A DNA stretch of 64,000 bases from Homarus americanus (GCF_018991925.1 NW_024737042.1:16530102-16594101), one strand, 5' to 3'; positions 35,653 through 47,103 are shown, counted from the first letter of the stretch. Program-made: numbers and translations. The notes: generated from the sequence alone by a model not told the origin.

Positions 35653-38600
35653 CAACGCTACAGGACTGCAGGTACTCACCTGGAACATAAACGGCTTGCA
35701 AAGCAAGTTTGGTGCCCTCAAAACCTACGTCTACACTGAAGACGTCGACGTGCTGTGCCTCCAAGAAACGCGGTGTGCTGCTGGTACCTATGTGCTCAGT
35801 GGCTACACATGTGTTGAGAGCCCATCCACTCCTGTTCTCCGCATCGACGGACTGCCACGAAGCTATGCACGTGGACTACGGATCTACGTCAAGAAGGATG
35901 TCCCTACCAACCTCTCGACGTGCCCCTTGATGACGACACCACCGACGCACATGCCATTACAATCACACTAAAAGGTATGTCCCTCAATATTGTCAATGTC
36001 TATGTGCCTCCCTCCACACCTACTGTACCTATCCTACCACACCATATCACCTCCACCCCCACCCTCCTTGTGGGGGACCTCAATTCCCGTCACCCTAGTC
36101 TCGGCTCCCAGGGGCCCCACTCAAACTCCTGGGGTAACTCCTGGCTCTCCTACCTACAAACCACTGATGACCCTGTACGTCTTCTCTGCCCTCCATCACC
36201 CACCCACATCGGGGGAGGGAAACTTGACTACATAGCTCTCTACTCTGACCCTCACCGCTCACACTCCACCCGCATCCTCCACTCCCCCCACAGTGACCAT
36301 TTCCCTATCCACACTACCCTCCAGTATGTGAGAATACCCGTTCCACCCAAGGGCCCTAGGCTCAGCCTACCCCCTGCCAACATACCTGCCTTCATCACTA
36401 CCATTGCTGAATGGTTTCAGGGTTACACTGTTACCACCGCAGACCAACTCTACCTTGATCTGTCCAAACAAATCACTGACCTCCTCCGCCCTGTCCCAAA
36501 ACACCGCCGCCCTAACCGCCAGCCCAGGAGTCAGTGGAACGTTAACCGTGACCCTCATGTTAAGTCTATCCGAGTATGGCACCGAATAGCAGTCGACCAG
36601 TGGAAGAAATCTCCCAGCTCCCCTGACTCTCTACGCTTCCTGATGCGCACAAATAAAGAGCGCCAATCTGCCATCACTCTCGCACGAGAGAAGCAGTGGT
36701 TTGATTTTGCTTCTTCTATTGACCAGTCTACATCTATAGGTGATATATGGCACACCATTAACCGTGCCCGGGGCACCAACGCTAGACCCGCACTCCACCC
36801 CAGACCAGCTGCCCGAGCTGAGGCGCTCTCCCAGACGTGGCAGGAGGCCGCCTCCATTGATGTGCTACCACCCGCTGTACGAGACCTCATCCTCGCACTG
36901 CAACCACAACGCCGACAGCGCATCTTCGAGTACCAAGACCTATTTGCAGACACTGACGTGCCTTTCACACAGTGTGAACTACTAAATGCTGTTAAGCGTG
37001 GTCGGTCCACCGCCCCAGGCGATGACGGCGTCACATATGATGTGTTAAATGCCCTTATTGCCACCCCTGGTAACCCCCTCCTCTGTCTATTTAACCTCTC
37101 TTTTGATACTGGTCAGCTGCTTCACTTATGGAAGACTGCCACCACCATCCCAGTCCCTAAACCAGGCAGACAAGATGAATATCGTCCAATATCCCTCATC
37201 TCCTGCTTCTCAAAGATGATGGAGCGCATGATACGCCACCGCCTCCACTGGAAAATTGAAGCCCACCTGCACCCTGACCTCTATGGTTTTCGCCCCGGAA
37301 AGAGTACTGCTCACTGCATCGCTCACTACATGGCAAACACCTCCGCCAAAACCTCCCTCTTCGTCGACTTCAAGGGTGCTTTTGATAAAGCCAACAGAGA
37401 AGTGATCCTTGAGGGCCTCACTCACATGGATGTGAAGGGCAAACTCGTCACGTGGATTGCTGACTACCTCTCCCATCGACAGGCCCGTGTCCGTTTTCAG
37501 GGCCACTACTCTAAGATCAGGGACCTTGATCTTGGCACGCCTCAGGGAGGTGTACTCAGCCCTACACTCTTCAATGTTTTCATGAACTCCATCTGCTGCC
37601 TCAACGTCATCTTTGCTGAGCGCGCCCTAGACGGTCACATCATAAGCTACGCTGATGATATTCTCCTCCAAATTACTACAGTGCAACATGAACAACCTAT
37701 ACTCTCCACGTTCGCCCGGACCTGTCAAACACTCGGGCTAGTCATCTCACACACTAAAACCAAGTTCATCTCACGCTTCCGGCGTCAGACACCACTGACT
37801 CTGCAAGGACAAGACATCGATCAAGTACGCACCTACAGGTACCTTGGTCTACCTGTGCGAGCCACTACCAGAGCCACCACCTCCGCTGTCGCCGCCCACG
37901 TCATCTCCCAGTGCCGCCAACGAACGAGGCCCCTCCAGTCCCTCACTCACGGCCTCAAAGGAGCCTCTGTCAGGGTCCTACGTCTCATGTACATTGCCAT
38001 CGTCAGAGCTGTCATAGATTATGCCTCTCCTGTCCTTGTAGTTGCCTCCCAGCGCGAGAAACAAAGCATAGAGAAAATCCAAAACAGAGCGATGAGACTC
38101 ATCCTCGGCTGCCCTATGACCACCAGAATAGAAGTCATGCAGCGCGAACTAATCCTGCTTCCCGTCTGCGATCGAATTACTGCTCTCAATGCCATCCTTG
38201 GTGTTAAATTTCTTCGCAGTGAGCAACCGACTCCCCTGTCGCGCTCACTGAACTCACATCTTAACACCCTCCTGCGCCGGCCTGTCCCCATTACTTTCCC
38301 CCCTCCCTCTCAACTCTGGCCCGTCCACACTGCTGCTGACATCCTGTGTTATCGCCTCTACACCCCCTCGACCTCTCTCCCTCCCGAGTACACTCATCCG
38401 CCTCTACCGCCGTGGACTTTCCCGTGTGTTGATGTTGTCGTCCGCACCTTCCCTGGTCGTAAATCCACCCAACTGAGTTATATGCTCAAACTTAACTGCC
38501 TTGAGCAGATTAATGATGTCGCTTCCTCTCTAAAGACCTCCCACCCTCCTATCCTCGTCTACTGTGATGGGTCTGTTACCACGCTGGGCAGCGCTGGGGC

Positions 38601-39189
38601 AGCTGCGTGGATTCCTAAGCGCCAGGCCTGCAGGAAAATGAGGGTCCACGACTGGGCCTCCTCCACTGATGCTGAAAGCATAGCCATCCTCGCGGGCATT
38701 CATGAGAGGGCGACCTATGCTCGCACTGAACGCCGGAACCTCCTTATAATCAGTGACAGCACTTCTGCGCTAGCGAGGCTCAAATTACCCTCCCCCTCCT
38801 CCCCTGCCGCCCAACACACCCTAGCCGCCGTTGCCGGGCTAGAACAAACTGATGACATCCGTGTCAAGTTTATTTGGATCCCGTCACATATAGGAAAAAC
38901 TGCCTGTGACACTGTTGATCGACTTGCCAAAGAAGCTACAGAAGAAGAAGATATTGAAGCCACTCTCGCCCTCTCCCTGAATCATCTCAAATCTCGCATA
39001 CACGCCACACAACGAGAGGCATTCAACGAAAATTGGACACACCTGAAACAACGGGGTAGCGTCACACTATGCCACTATGACGCTGTAACCGGTGACGACA
39101 ACAGCCACTACAAAGAATATCAATCCCTGACCCGACTCTCACACCCTCTCTCACTACATCCTCACTTGCCCTATGACCTCCTCCTATAG
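35645..39189 (+). pseudogene. LINE ORF2: endonuclease, reverse transcriptase, RNase H, one frameshift
   Basis: Begins at the ATG at 35645, overlapping the end of ORF1 by 8 nt. Apurinic-type endonuclease motifs: LTWNINGLQSK, LCLQETR, VGDLNSRH, KLDYIAL and HSDHFPI. One base is missing near 35917, moving the frame from 35645-35971 to 35920-39189. Reverse transcriptase spans about 36990-37900, with LFVDFKGAFDKA, GTPQGGVLSP and the catalytic YADD (37648-37659). RNase H spans about 38540-38950 with the acidic set in CDGS, DAESIA, ISDST and CDTVDRLAKEA. Apart from the single frameshift it is about 1180 codons long, the normal size for I-group ORF2. Confidence 0.93.
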
Positions 39190-39540
39190 GTCCCCAGCCG
39201 TTACCAACACCTCTTCCTTCCCAGACCAGATATCCCTCCTCCTAGTCACAGGCGTGGCATTTGACATTATTAGGGACCTGCTACTCTTTGCCATAAACAG
39301 ATGAAATGTACCGGGAACTTTCCTCCCACACACTCATCATTCTCTCACTTTATGTAACTTGACAAAACCTATGACCTTTCAGGCTTTTACGCCCTTAATG
39401 TACGAGTCATAAAGGCAAGTATGAACTTTTCATACTTCCCTGTTGGGCGCTGTAAACACTTCTGCGCTTCACCTTGCACAGGATGTAAGGGGGTGCCCAA
39501 TAAACTAGCCCTCTCGGGGGGCAAATCTGAATCTGAATCT
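39190..39540 (+). other. LINE 3' untranslated region with GAATCT tail
   Basis: A noncoding segment containing cataaaggcaagtatg/catacttccctg, a possible short stem (39410-39440), and an AATAAA-containing stretch (39500-39506). It ends aaatct-gaatct-gaatct. A short tandem tail instead of poly(A) is common in I-group LINEs. Confidence 0.8.
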
Positions 39541-39550
39541 TTCCTGACTG

Positions 39551-39977
39551 TACATACCTACCAGCATGAGGTTTGGGGAAAATGATGTGACAACATGCTC
39601 ATGACACAGAACAAGTAATATACTATTGATAACATCGGTACTAGCATTTTATTTAAAATTGTAAGATCAATTATCAATTTAATGGAAGCTTTTTTAAGGG
39701 TGATTATACTGCATCATTATATATAAGGTAGAATTTGTATTACCTTCAGTACCAATGGGGAACCATTAAAATTGACATAGGCTGCTACAGTGCTACAGGG
39801 TACTACATAATACTACTCCATCTCTGAACACAACATAACATAATGATTTTCATCTGTGAATGTAGTATATAAGTTTTAATTAGGATACAATAATCATATT
39901 TGAATAATTGATTATTACTCTTTAAATGTTTGATTATGATTATTACTATAATCTTATCTAAATGTGATTATGATAAA
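39551..39977. other. AT-rich spacer between the LINE and the next LTR element
   Basis: No gene. It contains tattga/tgattat-rich imperfect repeats (39895-39975). The LTR element at 39978 inserted at a TAAA in this AT-rich sequence; the same gattatgatta sequence resumes after its right LTR at 46137. Confidence 0.6.
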
Positions 39978-40595
39978 TGTTACGAGTTGGGGATTTAGAA
40001 TATAGTTAAAAGTCTACCCAGACCCCAACAGGCAACAACAATAAAAAAACTTAAACAAACAAAGACAATCGGACTATAAAAGGGTAGACAAAGGATGCGA
40101 GGTTTTTTTGTGTATAATAAAGTACCATAAATTCCTTAACAAAATATCCAGCTTCCTATACATTACCCTTAACCATACTTAACCTAAACATATGCAACAT
40201 TGGCTTAACAGTATATACATATTTATACAACATACAACAATCTGAAGCAAGTGGAGGTGGGAGGTAATATAGGGTTACAAATACTCAAGTGCGGTGCTGA
40301 AATGTCTGACGAGTAGGGCTGAGTATATATATTGAAGAAGATGGTAGGTAGTCACTGTGCCATAGGTTTCCAGGATAGGTGATCCTAGTGTGGTCACTTC
40401 CCAGAGTGAACTGAACTCTCCTCGATCCGGAGCTGATGAGGAAGACTTGGAGGAGGTGACGCAACAACCAGGATATGGAGAAGGGAAACCTGGAGTGGTG
40501 ACTAAGACTAGTCATACTCGGGTTTCGTCCCTAGATGGCGTTGCTCGTGGTGCTGGGTAGGTAGATCATGACAATAGGTGGCGTGGTTCGTAACA
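39978..40595 (-). repeat. 3' LTR of the Gmr1-like element
   Basis: 618 bp. The plus strand begins TGTTACGAGTTGGGG and ends GGTTCGTAACA, so the ends are the inverted repeat TGTTACGA...TCGTAACA. It is very similar to 45494-46106, differing by small indels such as an extra atatat near 40325. Confidence 0.95.
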
Positions 40596-40612
40596 CACCC
40601 CCCCTCCAAAGA
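40596..40612 (-). other. Polypurine tract
   Basis: Directly before the 3' LTR the minus strand reads TTGGAGGGGGGGTG, an expected plus-strand primer. Confidence 0.75.
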
Positions 40613-40635
40613 CCTCAGTAGCGCGGGCGCGGTGA

Positions 40636-41025
40636 TCACCTGGTGCGTCTGGAGAGTAGCTGCTGCATTTCCACTGGAGCTCGGGATAAGGAGTCCGCAA
40701 TCAGGTTGTCCACCCCCTTTATGTGCCGGACTTGTAGACTATAGGGCTGGGTGAGGAGAGCCCAGCAGAGGATTCGCTGATTGGAGGTCTTGTTGGTTTG
40801 GATGAACGTGAGCGGGTTATGGTCGGTGAAGACTAGGGTTGTTTGTGGGCGAGATTGGAGGTAACATTCAAACTTCTTTATTGCCAACACCAGAGCCAGG
40901 GCCTCCTTCTCTATGGTCGAGTAGTTGGTCTGATGTTTTTTCAACTTGGCGGAGTAGTATGCCACAGGGTGAAGGACATCAGTGGTTGGGTTCGGGTTGT
41001 AGGAGCACAGCCCCCACTCCGACAC
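40636..41025 (-). pseudogene. pol: RNase H remainder of the Gmr1-like pol
   Basis: The frame takes over after the one-base shift near 41000. It contains HPVAYYSAKL, an IEKEALALVLAI block with the catalytic glutamate, LVFTDHNPL and a GVDNLIADSLSR end motif, completing a Ty3-type RNase H. The frame ends at 40636, about 40 bp before the 3' LTR, so pol is the last gene and no integrase follows. Confidence 0.88.
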
Positions 41026-43246
41026 CGCTAGCGTCGATTTGCAGATGGAAGGGCAAGGTGTAGTCAGGGGGGTGGACTACAGGCTTGGAGGCAAGGAAGG
41101 CTTTGAGGCGGTGGAAAGACTGGTCGCACCTCTGGTTCCAGATGTAAGGGACCGCAGAACAGGTAAGGTCTGTGAGGGGTCCGGCCACGCTGGAGAAGTT
41201 ACTGCAGAACCGACGGTAGTAGCCGCACATCCCCAGGAAGCGCATGGGTTCCTTCCTCGTCCTTGGAGTGGGGAAGGACAAGATGGCTTTAACGTTTGCG
41301 TCCTTGGGTCTCACCATACCATGCCCAACGATATGTCCCAGGTAAGTCACCGAGGCCCGGCCAAAAGCAGATTTAGCCAGGTTTATGGTGAATCCAGTCT
41401 CTTGCAGTCGTGCGAACAGTATCTCCAAACGCACCAGATGTTCGTCCCAGCCGTCCGACACCACCACCAGGTCATCCAGGTAGGCGAACGTCCCATCTAG
41501 GTCCTGAATCAGGCAATTGATTGCCCTCTGGAATGTGTCCGGAGCATTAGAAAAGCCAAACGCCATAACCAAATATTGAAAAAGACCAAATGGAGTTATA
41601 TATGCTGAGATTATTTTTGCCCTATCCGTGAGTCCCACTTGATAATATCCTTTCAACATGTCCACCGTAGTAATAAATTTTGCACAGCCTATGCTGCCTA
41701 TTATATCTTCAATCAAAGGTAAAGGGTAGGAGTTTGAGACAGTGACCTGGTTCACTTTACGATAATCGGTACAGAAACGAAAAGTGCTATCGGGTTTTGG
41801 AATGAGAAGGCAAGGTGAAGCCCAGGGGGAGGTACTAGGCTCAGCTAAGTTATGTTTTAACAAAAAATCTACCTCCTTTTTCATAATCTCTCTTTTTTGT
41901 GGATTTAGTCGATATGCTGATTGCCTAATGGGTTGTACATCATCTGAGATTAGCTTAATATCATGTTTAAGTATATTGCAAAACCCTGGGAGGTCTGACG
42001 TGACTTTAGGAAATGTTGATAATAACTTAGTGAGATCTTTTGCTTGAGATGAATTCAGAACAGAAAAATACTCATCCAAGTTGTTGAGTATGTGACTGTT
42101 AGCAGGGTTTTCTTTAGGTAGAGGGAAGTCTAAATTCTCCAATAGATCCATGTCATCTGTCTCCGGCTCTGGCCCTGACAAAGCCGTATGCAATACAGGT
42201 AGGCTTATAGCCTCTGGGATGTCTTCCTCTGACTGCCTGGAATGGTAAAGTTTCATGAGATTAATGTGAACAAGTTGTGAATCTTTTCTGCGATCAAGAG
42301 TATGGACTATATAGTTGAGGGGAGATAGTTTATTAGCATTGATTTGAAAGTTTTGATGGAACCGTTCCAAGCAACCTTGGGATTGTGGGTGGTAAGCAGA
42401 AGATGTACAATGGTCCACACTGAGGTCTTTCATCACCTGTTTGAAAAGATTGCTCGTAAAATTGGTGCCCTGATCGGATTGGATCTCTTTAGGAATGCCC
42501 ACTGAAGTGAAAAGGTGCAAAAGAGGTTTGATTACATTTTTTGAAGTGATGCTTTTAAGGGGAAAAGCCTCAGGATAACGTGTACTGGTATCCATAACTG
42601 TGAGCAGGAATTGATTCCCCTTCTTAGTCTTTGGTAATGGGCCCACACAATCCACAACAATCTTTTCAAATGGTGTAGAAAATACTGGGATGGGCTTAAT
42701 GGGAGCTGCTGGTATACTTTCATTTGGTTTTCCCACCATTTGACAAATATGACAAGATTTTAGGTACTTTGACACATCCTTCCCAAGTCCAGGCCAGTAA
42801 TAGTGTTGGAGGAGCTTTTTATATGTTTTCAGGATTCCCAAATGTCCTGAAATACCATCATGGGCAAGGGCAATTAATGCTGGTCTGACTGAGGAGGGAA
42901 TTACCACTTGATGTATTTCAGACCACGTGTCTAGATGGGTAAGCTCAGGGGGTCTATAGGCCCTTATCAAAACCCCTTCCTGATAATAAAAACAAGGAAG
43001 GGTGTTAAAATCTTTACCCTCAACTGCTGCATGATGAAGTTTATTCAAAGATGGATCAGACTGCTGGGCTTCAATGAGCTCATCCTTACTAATGGTCTTA
43101 TTGTACAGATCTTTTGTGGGTAGGAAGATATTGGATGTGGTTTTAGATGAAGAGGGCCCATTTCGCACACTCTGTGACCGGGTGACAGCACAAGATGGGA
43201 AAAGGTGAGGAATAGTTTCTTCAAGGTCAGTGGTGGAGTTGACAGG
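40979..43246 (-). pseudogene. pol: pol: integrase followed by reverse transcriptase (Gmr1 order)
   Basis: Residues count from the in-frame GTG at 43168. Integrase comes first: HHCC residues H103, H109, C139 and C142; DDE residues D173 (VVDCVG), D232 (QSDQGT) and E268 (GCLERFH), with 35 residues between the last two. Directly after the glutamate block, the frame jumps to the C-terminal integrase part (LNYIVHTLDRR, about 284-294), so a large internal piece is missing in frame. Reverse transcriptase follows (about 415-600) with FCTDYRKVN, TTVDMLKGYYQV and the catalytic YLDD (563-566). RNase H begins with QIDASGVGVGAV (about 690), and the frame ends at 40979 after a one-base shift near 41000. Confidence 0.9.
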
Positions 43247-44263
43247 TCAGGGAGAGTCGACTGTCTTTATGTTGGGAACCACTAGATCTCCTACCAAGTC
43301 ATTACCCAATAATAAATGAATGCCGCTCACAGGCATTGGATCTTTCCTAATGGCTACTTGCACTTCCCCAGTAATCAAGGGACATTGGAGGTGCACTTTA
43401 GCTAAGGGATAGGAAGAATGGGATGAGAGATCTGAAATTAGAACACTCTCATTAGTAAATGCTGTAGATATATCAGGAATGACGTTAAACAGGAGGATAG
43501 ATTGTGCTGCGCCCGTATCACGTAGTATACGAATAGGGAAAGAACGAGACCCCTCTATGATTGAAATTTTTCCCTCATAGGTGAATGAAGAGAAGAGATC
43601 CTGATGGGGCCTTTCCACATTGGTGGTTGCTATTGGTTTGAATTTGGGATCCAGGGAACTACTTTTAGAAGTTCGACACTTTGGGTGTTTACAAGACTGG
43701 ATCGTATGGCCTGGTTTTTTACAGTAAGAACAATAAAACTTGGTTGCATCAGGGGGGGTAGGTGTGGGACCTTTCGACCTACCACTCACGTCCCCAAGGT
43801 TATCATCAGAGGAGGACCTAACATGCCGGAAAGTACCACGTTCCCTACTGCCCAGTGACTCCACCAGCAAGGCGTACGCATCAGCCAGCTCAGCCGCACG
43901 CCCTAAATTAACCTCTCCACGCTCCTCCACATGCTTCAAGATGTGAAATGGTATCTTGCTCTTCCACTCCTCCAGGACTACCAAGTTTAACAAATCCTGA
44001 AATGTGGAGGTCTCTGTAGCCTCTAACCACTTCTTGAAAAACCTAAGCTTTTCTTGAGCAAACTCATCAAAGGTGTGTGAAAATGTTTTGGTTAGTTTAC
44101 GAAACTTCTGCCGGTGTCTATCTGGCGTGATAGCATAAGAGGTGAGGATATTCTTTTTTACGTTATCATAGTCATCAGTCTGGTCTAAACAGTTATAAAC
44201 TCTACGAGCCTTACCACATAATTTAATCGGATTCATCAAACTCGGGAACAAGGGAAGAAGCAT
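43247..44263 (-). pseudogene. gag-pro: gag C-terminal part (SCAN-like, zinc knuckle) and protease
   Basis: The capsid-like segment GKARRVYNCL through DRHRQKFRKL (about 44070-44220) resembles the SCAN/Gmr1 capsid fold family. A zinc knuckle, CSYCKKPGHTIQSC (about 43690-43740), follows. The aspartic protease begins at LRDTGAAQS (about 43500-43530), with the catalytic DTGA intact, and includes a typical LLLGNDLVGD end block (about 43285-43320). The frame stops at a TGA (43249-43247), but the same frame continues open into integrase, so this is a nonsense mutation inside a gag-pol fusion. Confidence 0.85.
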
Positions 44264-44811
44264 TAGCAGGGTTAAAAGCAGCTAGTCTCTCTTTTAATGC
44301 CACTTCTTTTGATTTAAACTCCGATGTTAAGGTGACTTCTGTCTCTTTCACCTGTAGTTCTTTCAGTCTGACCTCCTGCTCCAACTTGGCCTGTTCCAAC
44401 TTTCCCTCATGCTCCAACTTGGCCTGTTCCAACTCATGCTCCAACTGGAGTTCTTTCATTTTGATTTGGAACTCGAACCTAGCTCGTTCTAGTTCTAAGG
44501 CGTCTACTCTTTTTTTCTTGAGGGCTAGCCAGACCTGAGGCAACTTCTGAGTGAGGAGGGGTGGTGGATAGTGGTTGAAGTATCTTGGACATGGGCGTTA
44601 ATTGGTCAACAGCGGATTCTTCTAAAACTTCTTGTTGAACCAACATTTCAATTACCTGATTTTTGAACATTTCCTTAGTCAGTTGCTGTGAAAATGGGAT
44701 ATTGTAATAGTTGGCTATTTCTTTCCATTCTTTCTTCAGGATATTAATACGTAATTTAGCTAAGGAAGGATTTTCAATAAAATCCTGGAGATCAAAACCT
44801 GAGGTGGCCAT
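44223..44811 (-). pseudogene. gag: gag, N-terminal part with coiled coil (Gmr1-like element)
   Basis: Starts at a true ATG (44811) with a helical N-terminal region (44479-44811). A frame change near 44520 leads to a strongly charged coiled coil (44223-44543) made of repeated LEQAKLE-type heptads, encoded by imperfect tandem DNA units of about 21-27 bp (44375-44450). A second discontinuity near 44230 joins to the SCAN-like capsid part. The junction lacks the leading part usually seen in this capsid family, so a deletion is likely. Structural protein of virus-like particles, now defective. Confidence 0.75.
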
Positions 44812-45473
44812 TGTTAAGAAAAACTAGATAAATTAACTAATGGCCAAAAAGATAAGATAAGTGGATTACCCTAGAAAATATCACGGCAGTGGATAACCAG
44901 AAAGTCCCGGAAACTACCCAAGTTATACCTAGGGAAATTACACTTTTGAATATTGTTCTTCTGATAAGATCCTTAGATAAGGATAAGAGACTTGGAAAGA
45001 TACTTGAAACAGGAAGGGCGTATTTCGGCATTAATATAAAGATCCGGATAAACGACCCTTGAGTTACTTTGTTATTGACCCCGAATGAGATAATGAGAAG
45101 AACAATAATTGAGGCTTTATAGTTATGGGGTCCTGGTAGAGCGGGGCATCCCAAGATATCACTTCACCCTAAACTAGTGACTATGGAACAGCCTACTCTG
45201 GAGCGAGGGTACGGCATTAAACAGATCCGGATTCTTCCCTACACTCGATAAGACTTACTACACGACTGCCTACATGTAATAACAGGTAAGCCTTATGACA
45301 CTCGGAACCTAATATCCTACGTCTGTCACTCTTACTGTACGATAATACCAATATATGCACACACATATGAAGGGAACTTTAAACCACCGTAAAGCAATTG
45401 TGAACAGAAGTGACTGGGAGGAATAATTAACAAGGAGTAACAAGGGGGGAAGAAATATGGCACTTAAGGTCGT
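44812..45473 (-). other. Leader of the Gmr1-like element
   Basis: About 660 bp of noncoding sequence between the primer site and the gag ATG at 44811. No open frame is supportable, and no regulatory motif was recognised. Confidence 0.6.
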
Positions 45474-45491
45474 GTCCTGTCACTGTCGCCA
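45474..45491 (-). other. Primer-binding site, tRNA-Arg-like
   Basis: Two bases inside the 5' LTR the minus strand reads TGGCGACAGTGACAGGAC. It resembles the tRNA-Arg-type primer site known from mdg1/412 elements, apart from one base. The tRNA assignment is from memory of the family and should be treated as provisional. Confidence 0.6.
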
Positions 45492-45493
45492 TT

Positions 45494-46106
45494 TGGTACG
45501 AGTTGGGGATTTAGAATATAGTTAAAAGTCTACCCAGATCCCAACAGGCAACAACAATAAATAAAACTTAAACAAACAAAGACAATCGGACTATAAAAGG
45601 GTAGACAAAGGATGTGATTTTTTTTTGTGTATAATAAAGTACCATAAATTCCCTAACAAAATATCCAGCTTCCTATACATTACCCTTAACCATACTTAAC
45701 CTAAACATACGCAACATTGGCTTAACAGTATATACATATTTATACCACATACAACAATCTGAAGCAAGTGGAGGTGGGAGGTAATATAGGGTTACAAATA
45801 CTCAAGTGCTGTGCTGAAATGTCTGACGAGTAGGGCTGAGTATTGAAGAAGATGGTAGGTAGTCACTGTGCCGTAGGTTTCCAGGATAGGTGATCCTAGT
45901 GTGGTCACTTCCCAGAGTGAACTGAACTCTCCTCGATCCAGAGCTGATGAGGAAGACTTGGAGGAGGTGGTGCAACAACCAGGATATGGAGAAGGGAAAC
46001 CTGGAGTGGTGACTAAGACTAGTCATACTCGGGTTTCGTCCCTAGATGGCGTTGCTCGTGGTGCTGGGTAGGTAGATCATGACAATAGATGGTGTGGTTC
46101 GTAACA
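45494..46106 (-). repeat. 5' LTR of the Gmr1-like element
   Basis: 613 bp, the near-identical partner of 39978-40595. Its inner end has changed from TGTTACG to TGGTACG. Outside it lies TAAA, matching the other flank. Confidence 0.95.
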
Positions 46107-46110
46107 TAAA

Positions 46111-47083
46111 GAATTTTCAGAAAAAATATTATGATTTGATTATGATTACATAATCATTGTCATCATTTTATTAATAATTATAATCAACCCCGTGTGTGGT
46201 GCACATATGGTATAAACAACACGTGTTCATACTCAATGACAACAAATACTAGTACTTACTTAAGCCCCTGTAATTTATTTGAAACCATTTATATACGCTT
46301 GTAATTTGATATATTATATATAAATATATCCAATACATCACTATTTGTGAGCTACCGAAGGCTAACAATGGCATAACGACGAAAATCATGCGCTGAATTA
46401 TATTCATCATTAATTACTCTATATTAATTAATTTAGATCTATGATCATCTCTACCCTTACTATGCAAGAAGACATGTCCAAGTGTTACCTTTGATAAAAT
46501 CCAGTCCAGAAAAAGAGAAATGAGAATAAAAGCAGACAGATAAGTTCCTGTGTTGGTCCTTTTATAGAGATATATATCACACACAAATATATATATTAGT
46601 TTTGGAATTAATAAGTGGCAGAGCTGAAGTACACACTTTGTTGGTTTGTCTTTATTGTAGAAAAATATAGTTCCACGGGTCCTTAGTTCAGTTGAGAATA
46701 TATTATACCTTCTCTACTTAGGGAAATGTCTTAGTGTACGTACACAGGAGAACACTTAAGTGAGGTGTTCTCTGGGTAACAAAAAATATGAGTCTGATCT
46801 CTCCCCAGCCTCTCTTAACCAAGAGAGAGAGGGAGGAGCAGGCCAGGTATGTTATGACTTGGTTGACCTCGCCTGCCCTCGGGAGTGTGAGAAAGGAAAC
46901 ATGTCAGATATACTGTTGGGGTAACATAAGCTGACCATAGCCTGCCCTCCCTCGCTCCCCGAAGGAACTGCAACCCCGGCCATGCATAACGTCAACAGCT
47001 GAGGCACAGTTGAATAACTTGGTGAATAATTTGGTATTATACATTTGGATAAATATTTATATAATACAAATGGTGCTGTTACA
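46111..47083 (-). repeat. AT-rich stretch with a possible solo or partial LTR
   Basis: At 47075-47083 the plus strand reads gctgttaca, followed by ttcctccactctctc (47084-47098). Seen from the minus strand this is a purine-rich tract followed by TGTAACAGC, like a polypurine tract and LTR start. No second LTR and no left boundary were found. Segment 46110-46550 has no recognisable content. Confidence 0.3.
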
Positions 47084-47103
47084 TTCCTCCACTCTCTCAC
47101 AAC

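Larger units (their letters stand above)
28042..39540 (+). mobile_element. I-group LINE, near full length, interrupted by a gypsy element
   Basis: The element is bounded by the direct repeat atctttcctgactg (28028-28041 and 39537-39550). The first four bases of the right copy coincide with the element's own tail, so the certain duplication is at least 10 bp. It ends in tandem GAATCT units (39523-39540) rather than poly(A). Removing the gypsy insertion (28303-33775) leaves about 6.0 kb: a 5' untranslated region, a gag-like ORF1 with zinc knuckles, and an ORF2 with endonuclease, reverse transcriptase and RNase H. This order and the RNase H domain fit the I group (I, Nimb, Outcast-type clades). 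Several frameshifts make this copy non-autonomous, but intact termini show a complete insertion event. Confidence 0.9.
39978..46106 (-). mobile_element. Gmr1-like LTR retrotransposon (integrase before reverse transcriptase)
   Basis: The element is 6129 bp with two LTRs, a 4-bp target duplication TAAA (39974-39977 and 46107-46110), a primer site and a polypurine tract. Minus-strand gene order is gag, protease, integrase, reverse transcriptase, RNase H. Integrase ahead of reverse transcriptase within a Ty3/gypsy-type polymerase is the hallmark of the Gmr1 clade; the Gag has SCAN-like capsid character, also known for that clade. The copy is dead: gag frameshifts, a nonsense codon between protease and integrase, an in-frame integrase deletion and a frameshift in RNase H. 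Confidence 0.9.

Noticed and set aside
36555..37064. 169-codon minus-strand frame
   Set aside because: Antisense shadow of the LINE ORF2 polymerase region.
42532..42723. Extra minus-strand frame in the integrase region
   Set aside because: Shadow of the Gmr1-like integrase in another frame.
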